This document shows, one piece after another, positions 17,092 to 22,932 of a stretch of DNA of 22,932 bases. The translations under genes were made by a program, and so were the position numbers. The notes under the pieces were generated by a model. The model made no database searches. It worked only from the letters and a program-made list of their open reading frames with translations, and was not told the DNA's origin. The stretch spans positions 1,428,090-1,451,021 of the forward strand of contig BFEA01000361.1 of assembly GCA_003427395.1 (NCBI GenBank). The letters run 5' to 3'. Position 1 is the first letter of the stretch, and each line of letters begins with the position of its first letter. Source of the stretch: Chara braunii (taxonomy: Eukaryota > Streptophyta > Charophyceae > Charales > Characeae).

Positions 17092-17350
17092 GACATCTTC
17101 AGGGAATACCCCCGGAGGTTGGTTTTCCATATTATTGTTGCAATGGCCGCTTTCGTGGCGTCATAATCAGTAGACATGTGACGAATCCTCATCAGATTGA
17201 CAAAGCTAGTTGCTTTCTTCAAAGCTTTCCTTGATGGAAAATCTCGGAGAGAATGCACTCTTACCTTCCCTCCGTCTGCCAAATGATGTTGGTTCCTCAT
17301 CCTTAGGTGAATATGTGTCTTGACAAGTTGGATTCTACACGTACTTGAGC
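16998..17350 (-). pseudogene. Retroelement C-terminal (post-RT) domain
   Basis: About 115 codons in a frame different from the reverse transcriptase before it, so a frameshift separates them near 17340. Contents: a basic region (RKALKKATSFVNLMRIRHMS), an alanine/isoleucine helix and SLGALAIFARLSGGPWGVNL. It occupies the place of the thumb or connection region. The last ~30 codons are duplicated in terminal repeat B. No endonuclease signature seen. Confidence 0.55.
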
Positions 17351-18360
17351 ACCCAGAAATCGAATGCATTCGACCCTTCATCCTTCCTTACTAATTTCAG
17401 ACTGTCCTCATAACATTTCATAAACCTGTTAATTACCTCGATAAAATTTTCCATAGTTTTTCCTCGAACAATTTGAAATCCCACAAACACCACGACCTCA
17501 TCAGTCATTCGTATGCCTCTCACGTACTTCTCATCCCTTCCCTGTCTCCTGACAAACTTAGCTTCAGCCTTAGCGCATACTAGGCAGGTTAGGGCAGGGC
17601 TCGAATTCCTGCCCATCGGTATGCCAAACTCTTATCTTAGTACCGACCCGACACATTTGATATACGAATGTTGTAGTTCAAATGCCACGACCTTCCCGAT
17701 GGTTCCGAACGATAACCTTTCAAACCCATCTTGCTTTCACAGATTTCTAGTCTTTGCACATATTTTTCCTCTTCGACTCACCTTTACCTTCTTCATTCCC
17801 CTGTGTTGATGGTATAACATCAGTCATTCGACTGCCTCTATCACGCTCTTGTGCGATATTCTTTATATCATAGCTTCTCGTGAATACTCCATCTCCGTTG
17901 CTCTTCAGATCTTCTTCCATTCTTTTGCGGCAGTCTCGGAGCTCGTTCGTAGATCTAAGTCGAAGTGACCAGTCCTCTTCGGACCAAATAGCATGTACCG
18001 TATTTCTCTGCCCGCTCATGCACCTGCCAATCTTGTCGGATCTTCAGTGGTAGGTGAAATCGTTTGTCACCTGTCCAGATCTTTGTCTTTTGGCACGACG
18101 TATGCTTGTCCGATCTTCCTCCCTGTCGCCCACATGGCCACCTCCCCGAGGCTATCCTCCCTGTATTCCTTCATTCTTCCCAAAATTTCTTCCTGTGTTT
18201 GATAAGCTGTCACAAAGCTCTAGTTAGAATTAAACATCTTACTGTATGCCTCTAAATACAGTTGTGGACAGATTAATTAAGTCACTGTTGGATTTATGTC
18301 GATTAGTACTGCAACTAAGCCACCGAACACGATGTTCACCTTCTAAACATTCCTCGGACT
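17335..18360 (-). pseudogene. Reverse transcriptase domain, decayed
   Basis: Finger motif YVVPKDKDLDR (about 18102-18070, then a stop where Trp would fit) followed by ISPTTEDP; palm motif A as YDIKN (Asp codon 17869-17867); motif B as GIPMGRNSSPALTCL (from 17625); motif C as RMTDEVVVFV (Asp 17502-17500). Order and spacing are those of a polymerase palm. The usual second Asp of motif C is Glu here. A pair of compensating frameshifts lies between about 18020 and 17845, around motif A, and stop codons interrupt the main frame several times. Motif B (GIPMG..SP) and the lack of RNase H or integrase suit a Penelope-like or other non-LTR-type enzyme; exact lineage is undecided. Confidence 0.8.
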
Positions 18361-18483
18361 GAATCGCGCCTCTTTCTATAAAACATCTTGCCACGTCAGC
18401 TCGTTCAATCGTGACATCCTTACTCCTCCAAGCTTGCCCATATCCTTACCCCCTCCTTTATGCATTGCGTTAGTTCTCACTCC

Positions 18484-19254
18484 GTCGTTGAATACCCGCT
18501 TTCCACAAATTTGTCAGGAAAAATGAAATATTTGTGACCTCGTCCAACTGTATTCTGACATATTCATCATTCCTCAGAAGTCCGTAGCCAGCACTCGTAC
18601 CCACTACCTCATGATATCCCGTACACATCCGATGATTGTGTACGATTTTTCCGACACTTACCTTTTTTTTTATCCACCACCCTTAATTTCCTTGCAACGA
18701 AATTTCAAATATGGGGGTCACACACCACCTGCCTTATAATGTCGGCGGCTACCTTTCTAACTACTCTCAATTTCATTGTTGGTGGGAATGGTATCTTCAC
18801 ACACGGCTTCCTCCTGATGCCCACTCCGAACTTTTGTCGGATCACCCTTGTAATGATGACCTTCAAGGGGTCCCGATTGTTCTGGTCAGCAAACATCGAT
18901 GTCGTAATGTACAACGTTATCAGTTCCGCAGATACTTTCTTGTACATATCCCTAATCCTCCATGGCAAGCTGCCAAGTGCGAGATATCTCTCAAAACATA
19001 CTTCATGTGTTCGACACTTGATGGCAATACTTTTATCCATACTACCCGGAAGTTCCCCCCCCCTTCTAGGCTCATCGTGCATCCTTTGATCGTTGTTACT
19101 TTCCCCTCTACTATCAACTTGAACGTACTCTCGCTCACTTTCCCCTGGATTGCCTTCCACCTATCTACCCATACATTTTCACCTGACAATTTTATGATTT
19201 GTCCTGCCGGTCCGTTCCTCAACTTCTTTAGCAAGTCAATAATCGAAGCATTGT
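18484..19254 (-). pseudogene. Retroelement polyprotein, helical region before RT
   Basis: Three successive frames: 19254-18920 (ASIIDLLKKLRNGPAGQ, GENVWVDRW, a beta-rich VEGKVTTIKGC stretch, KVLPSSVEHMKYVLRDIS), then 18955-18705 (DMYKKVSAELITLYIT, ADQNNRDPLKVIITRVI), then 18658-18484 (GKIVHNHRMCTGYHEVVG, DEYVRIQLDEVTNISFFLT). Composition and strand continue with the RT frame. Frameshifts near 18940 and 18700 break it. No named domain recognised. Confidence 0.5.
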
Positions 19255-20175
19255 CATTGAATTTAATTATTTGCTCTCATCTTATGTCGTCACCTTTCTT
19301 ACCTTTTTTCCTTTTACCCTTCCTCCGTCTAAATACCTTACCATCATTTCCTCACCCACGTGTGTTAAGGGTCGGGGAAAACCTCTTAATCGACGTCCGT
19401 TCTACATTCTACGGATCAATAGTGCTCCCAGTTAGAGGCAAGATCGAGTACCTATGCCAATTGAACATCTATAACCACGAGTGCAGTTTTGGGGCATTCC
19501 CATATTTACTAGACATGACACACTTCACATGTTCGGCCTATCACATAATTACCCTTCTTGTCGTTTATCCTATGTAGAAATGTCGACATCATAGACTAAC
19601 GACAACATACACGCCAAGCTCTTCGGTTGACAGGTCCTTTTATTCCCCACTAACCAATCCAACCCACTTTTTTGTCCACGAACGCACACCTTTAATGACA
19701 CACATCAAAAACAACCCAAAAATTCAATCTTATGACGCAACATCAAACGCCTCATGTCCGTGAAAAAATCCCGAGCCTTCTATTCATAGTCCTCCTCAAT
19801 TCCTTCATGTAATTCATGCTCCATCCTTACCTCTCGTCGGTGGAAAGCCGATCGCTCTATACACACACCAGTTTTGTTTTGCATTTGACTAATTCTCCAA
19901 TGACGACATCCCGTTTGCTCTACTCTATGGCTTCCAAGTTGCACAACTCTTTGAGTTCGGGAACCTTCTTCTGTAACAACTTCCTATGTAAATCCAAAGC
20001 GTACTCCAACATGCCTTGATTCGGTGCATCCATATCTACACCCTTCCTCGCTAGTGCAGGTGTCCTTACCTCCTCATATACATTTTTCACATTGATTGGG
20101 GAAGAGTGATGCCCTCCCCGTTGGACTCTCGCAATTTTTTTTTCCCTTCGCCATTATCTTCTCCTTATTTTTCCT
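19255..20175 (-). pseudogene. Retroelement interior, heavily decayed
   Basis: Lies between the two recognisable parts of the polyprotein. Minus-strand frames keep short hydrophilic stretches but are broken every few dozen codons; no motif recognised. A 288-codon plus-strand frame (18711-19577) overlapping it is the antisense shadow of this coding region. Confidence 0.4.
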
Positions 20176-20641
20176 TCACTTAATTGCATCAATCAGTTTT
20201 TCTTCTTCCTCATTCACCTCTTCGTTGTCTTCCTCTGACTCATCCAGATAGCTTCTAAGTCCCCACAACATTCTGGCTTTCGTCGTTAGAGATTTTTTCT
20301 TTACTACCGTCGACGCTTGACTCTCGCTTGCCTTCATGTGTTGTGGTAAGCGCTTCACCAACCTCTTTTCTAACTTGGCCTCTTTCGTCTCTGGCTCCCT
20401 TATCCTATCCACTTCCTTTTTATTTTCCTCTTATCTCCTTCGTCTCTCTTCTTCCTTACTCTTCCTCCCCTCCTCCTCTAATTTTCGTTTCCTTATTTTT
20501 TCGTCGAAATACCCTTTCATCTCTTTGGTCTCATCGTCCACCTGTACTGCGTTCTGCACGGGCTGCGAAATGGTCTCTCATTTTCTGTGGCCCGCAGTTT
20601 CTTGCATAGTGCCCCACCTTACCACAAAGATAGCATGACAT
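20176..20641 (-). pseudogene. CCHC zinc-knuckle and charged coiled-coil (gag-like part)
   Basis: From an ATG at 20641 the frame gives a textbook retroviral-type knuckle CYLCGKVGHYARNC (CX2CX4HX4C, Cys codons from 20635, last Cys 20596-20594), followed by GPQKMRDHF. A frameshift near 20545 moves to a long charged stretch (VDDETKEMKGYF, EEEGRKSKEEERRRR, one stop, VDRIREPETKEAKLEKRLVK, then an acidic ESEEDNEEVNEEEE end) that should form coiled-coil. Upstream of the ATG the same frame reads NQQIIGPP and GQAFGSATPTFSDGI between stops, so the original protein began earlier. Zinc knuckles of this type bind RNA/DNA in gag-like proteins. Confidence 0.8.
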
Positions 20642-21097
20642 GACACCTTGCTAGATACCGTCACTAAATGTTGGAGTTGCACTCCCGAACGCTTGGCCCT
20701 AAGGGGGCCCAATAATCTGTTGATTCGCAATCATCAATTACTTCTTCTAGCTTGTCTCTTTCTTCTTCTTCTCTGGTTTCTTAGTACACACAAAAAACTA
20801 TATTCTCTGCTGAGAAACTGTTATAATTCGAAGATGAGTTCCTGCTTTGTATCCTCGTCCATAAACTGAACAACTATAAAAATCATTGGTACCACGCTAC
20901 TGTGCGCGATATTCTCTAAATCCAACCACAACTTTTCAACTTTTATATCTATAAAATTACAACCTGTCATTTATACTCCTACACTTTCCTAAACAAGAAA
21001 AGGTCTCGTAGTTCATAGCACCAGCCTCCTTCTCTTCGGCTCCTGACCACTGCTCTCAGAACTGAAAAATACCACATGCACCGATCGCTATCAGAAT
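20642..21097 (-). other. Retroelement interior, no domain seen
   Basis: Links the N-terminal helical fragment and the zinc knuckle. AT-rich, with multiple stops in each frame apart from the short stretch just before the knuckle. Confidence 0.4.
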
Positions 21098-21295
21098 TTA
21101 AGTCTTACCGTACTCGCTAGCATAATTTTTTCTCATATCACTCACCAGATCATCTCGCAATAACGATAACGTATTGAGGGTTTCGATGATACTAATTACC
21201 TCATTTTTTTTCTGCAGACGATCACGCTTCATGGATGCAGCCTTGTGTGTGATGGACTTCCGCTCCCACACTTTCGTACAGAGCACATCCATCAC
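21098..21295 (-). pseudogene. Possible N-terminal coiled-coil of the retroelement polyprotein
   Basis: A 65-codon frame beginning about 60 bp inside terminal repeat B. The residues (MKRDRLQKKNEVISIIETLN, LLRDDLVSDMRKNYASEYG) predict a long amphipathic helix, fitting the coiled-coil style of the gag-like region. No family recognised; it could be chance. Confidence 0.35.
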
Positions 21296-22255
21296 CGAAT
21301 GTCATTGTCACCAACCACTTGTCTTCACAACGAGGTTACCATATTCGTGGAGAATAAGAGGATACACTCTAGGTAGCGAGACACATCACTCTGACGTACA
21401 TGGCGGATTCCAGTCCCAAGTCATCGTTGTATTTACCCACTTATTTACAGTTCAACATGTAAGCACCACGTGCGTTTCCTGATGTGTTTCGCTGCCTGCG
21501 CACGAAGATAGACTCTTCAGGGGGGCTTCCTCCCTCCCACCTCAACACACTTGAGATTTAACGCTGAAACCTCTGTCTGGTGTCCTTATATACTTTTATT
21601 ATTCCTACTTCCACTACTTGTCCTTATCTCACGTACTAGGTTTTCCCTACCTCCCCTACCCGATTGTTCTCCACACTATAGTACACTGCCCCATCCTTGC
21701 TACTTATGTTGCTACTTTCATACTCACATCTATTCTACTACCTCCTTTCTCGATGATCCTTCAATTTTCCTCTCCCGTTAGTCTCTTCCCTTCTTCTCAT
21801 TCCCGCTGATCACTTACATGTTTTCGTTTCCCTCATTCGTCACTTTTCCCAACTTTTTTAAAATTGGTTCCCCCAAACCTCTTTGTTGAGCCCGTTGGTC
21901 AATATCTTTCTTCTTCTTCACTTGACCCTGCACATCAACCCATCACCACTTCCTCTCTTTGGCATGCGTCTTTCTCGGCTTGCCGCACTCCTTTCGCCTT
22001 CATAGATTGAGAACTCGTCTCTGCACTTCCGATTAATCTTCATATTTCTACCCCAATCGGATATGTCGGGTGCTGAGTCTTCCTTAGTCTGTTGCCCACC
22101 TATACTCGTTCCCGAAAAGATCGAAAGACTAGACAAAGACCGAATGAATCCCGAATATGTCCAGATTCATACCACGGGCAGACAAGCAGGTGGGCCTAAT
22201 TTCGAACGTGGGAACTTCATTCTGCAAAACGACAGGGGAAAGTTCCTATTTCGTT

Positions 22256-22307
22256 AAAAAATAAAAATAAAAAGGAACAGAAAAAAAAAGAAAAAAAAAA
22301 AAGAGAA
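22256..22307. repeat. A-rich tract at insertion point
   Basis: AAAATAAAAATAAAAAGG followed by longer A runs broken by single G residues. Terminal repeat A has a pure poly-A run at the equivalent place, so A-richness predates the rRNA insertion next to it. Confidence 0.8.
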
Positions 22308-22535
22308 AGATGCGGAGTACCAGTGACTCAACAGTAAGACCCCGTGCGCCTTTTCTATAACTTTGCATTGGCAACGTTGATTGAATGTGTAATATAGGTG
22401 GGAGGTGGTCATCGGTGACTACCAAGCTTGAAATACCACTCTTTCATCTAAGGGTGTCTAGCTGCCAAAACAATTCGTTTGGTAGAACCTTGCATGGTGG
22501 GTAGTTTATCTGAGGCGGATGCCTTATCTAGTGCA
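22308..22535 (+). pseudogene. rnl: Organellar large-subunit rRNA fragment (domain V)
   Basis: Matches conserved blocks of 23S-type rRNA in order: GATGCGGAGTACC, AAGACCCCGTGCGCCTTT-CTATAACTTTGCATTG, ATATAGGTGGGAGG, CTTGAAATACCACTCTTT, then GGTGGGTAGTTTATCTGAGGCGG (the P-loop region near E. coli 2250). Variable parts between are AT-rich and unlike bacteria, so organellar origin is clear; mitochondrial seems likelier than plastid. It is absent from repeat A, hence an insertion of organelle-derived DNA into a nuclear repeat. Ends abruptly at GATGCCT, where intron-like sequence starts. Confidence 0.8.
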
Positions 22536-22641
22536 CTTACACAATAATGTTAAAGGCAAATCTGGCTATATGCTGAAACCTCCGCCGAGTATTCAATAAT
22601 GAATGTGTCAGTGCGGACAATCAACAAGGAAGGAAGTCTAC
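22536..22641 (+). pseudogene. Group I intron fragment within the rRNA insertion
   Basis: At GATGCCT| rRNA similarity stops (5' exon ends in T, as group I introns require). What follows, TATCTAGTGC, AAAGGCAAATCTGGC, TATATGCTGAAACC and GTGCGGACAATCAACAAGG, resembles the P, Q and R core elements of group I introns in that order. It is cut off before the 3' part of the core. Assignment is by motif resemblance. Confidence 0.55.
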
Positions 22642-22872
22642 GCTTCCCGGACGATTTTTAACAGACCGATTACTACGCCAAACCTTTAAACCAACCGCCG
22701 TACCTTTTCTCACACAAAACTTTTTTTTCCAAACTTTTTTCCAAAATCTTTTCCTTTCCCCCCCCAAAAAAATTCATCTTCGCGTATATCGTTCGCATCC
22801 GGGGTACTCTATGGGAGGATAAACCCGCACGGACCTCCAGACAGCCGTGCGAATCTGGCCAAGGCACCAAGA

Positions 22873-22932
22873 GAGTGAGAGAGAGAGAGAGAGGGAGAGA
22901 GAGAGAGAGAGGGAGAGAGAGAGAGAGGGAGA
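22873..22932. repeat. (GA)n microsatellite at right edge
   Basis: GA units with occasional GGGA run from the outer end of terminal repeat B to the window end. Mirrors the GA tract at the other outer edge of the retroelement. Confidence 0.95.

Larger units (their letters stand above)
14579..22872 (-). mobile_element. Composite retroelement with terminal direct repeats, decayed
   Basis: On the minus strand the order is terminal repeat B (22872 to 21358), coding region (about 21295 to 16998), terminal repeat A (17091 to 14579). The repeats overlap the end of the coding region: the stretch encoding SLGALA-FARLSGGP is in both. Repeat ends are not TG...CA. Partial upstream copies that include 3' coding sequence are usual in Penelope-like elements, where they are called pseudo-LTRs; classical LTR elements rarely do this. 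I see reverse transcriptase and a CCHC knuckle, but no protease, integrase, RNase H or GIY-YIG endonuclease. Frameshifts and stops make it non-functional. Both outer edges border GA microsatellite. Confidence 0.7.
21358..22872 (-). repeat. Terminal repeat B
   Basis: Partner of repeat A; it keeps 226 bp (21640-21865) replaced by the insertion in A. It is interrupted by an A-rich tract and organellar rRNA insertion (22256-22642). The inner edge is GGAGAATAAGAGGATACAC (21350-21368); the outer edge CACCAAGAGA runs into GA microsatellite. It includes the tail of the polyprotein coding sequence. Confidence 0.85.

Noticed and set aside
17188-17504. Two minus-strand CTGATGAG words (plus 17497-17504 and 17188-17195)
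   Set aside because: Both lie in retroelement coding sequence (one encodes the RT motif C region). No stem II or GAAAC follows at the right distance.
18711-19577. 288-codon plus-strand frame
   Set aside because: It is antisense to the retroelement polyprotein, whose minus-strand frames join up with the zinc knuckle and RT.

Overview
The window reads as a stretch of a large, repeat-rich nuclear genome from a streptophyte (green-lineage) eukaryote. I think a charophyte alga such as Chara is the most likely source, but that rests on protein-family resemblance and memory, not on a search. The supports are a single-exon gene for a LORELEI/LLG-type GPI-anchored protein, type III (plant-style) hammerhead ribozymes in retrozyme-like units, Tourist-like elements with TAA target duplications, a U6 snRNA retrocopy, and many mononucleotide, CAA and GA tracts. 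Nothing looks prokaryotic: there are no operons and no ribosome binding sites.

Layout. 1-0.6 kb: CAA microsatellite, a minisatellite and a foldback. 1.6-3.6 kb: fragments of a retrozyme-like repeat, including two head-to-tail units (period 438 bp), one inverted fragment and three hammerhead loci. One of these (about 3003-3062) has all three stems. 4.1-5.0 kb: a tandem duplication and a 0.67-kb foldback whose left arm carries a U6 snRNA retrocopy; the right arm preserves the empty site. 5.6-6.2 kb: minisatellite, GA/G tracts and a tandem duplication. 6.4-7.8 kb: two related ~110-bp foldback MITEs, a tRNA-derived SINE and a 456-bp Tourist-like element. 7.8-10.0 kb: no convincing gene.

10.3-10.94 kb (minus strand): the only gene I would call intact. 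It has a signal peptide, a six-cysteine LLG-like domain, a Ser/Thr/Pro/Glu-rich linker and a GPI-attachment tail. 11.9-12.1 kb: a second SINE copy (minus) with a 10-bp target duplication. 12.2-13.8 kb: a 1.56-kb foldback with nested inverted repeats.

14.58-22.87 kb: one old composite retroelement on the minus strand. Long direct terminal repeats bracket a decayed polyprotein made of coiled-coil, CCHC zinc knuckle, charged coiled-coil, helical region, reverse transcriptase and C-terminal domain. The repeats include the last part of the coding region, as in pseudo-LTRs of Penelope-like elements. GA microsatellite lies at both outer edges. The left repeat carries an insertion that begins with a Tourist-like terminus. 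The right repeat carries a fragment of organellar large-subunit rRNA interrupted by what looks like a group I intron.

Taken together, this is one small cell-surface-protein gene in a repeat landscape in which nearly every class of small non-autonomous element can be seen, several dated relative to one another by nesting.
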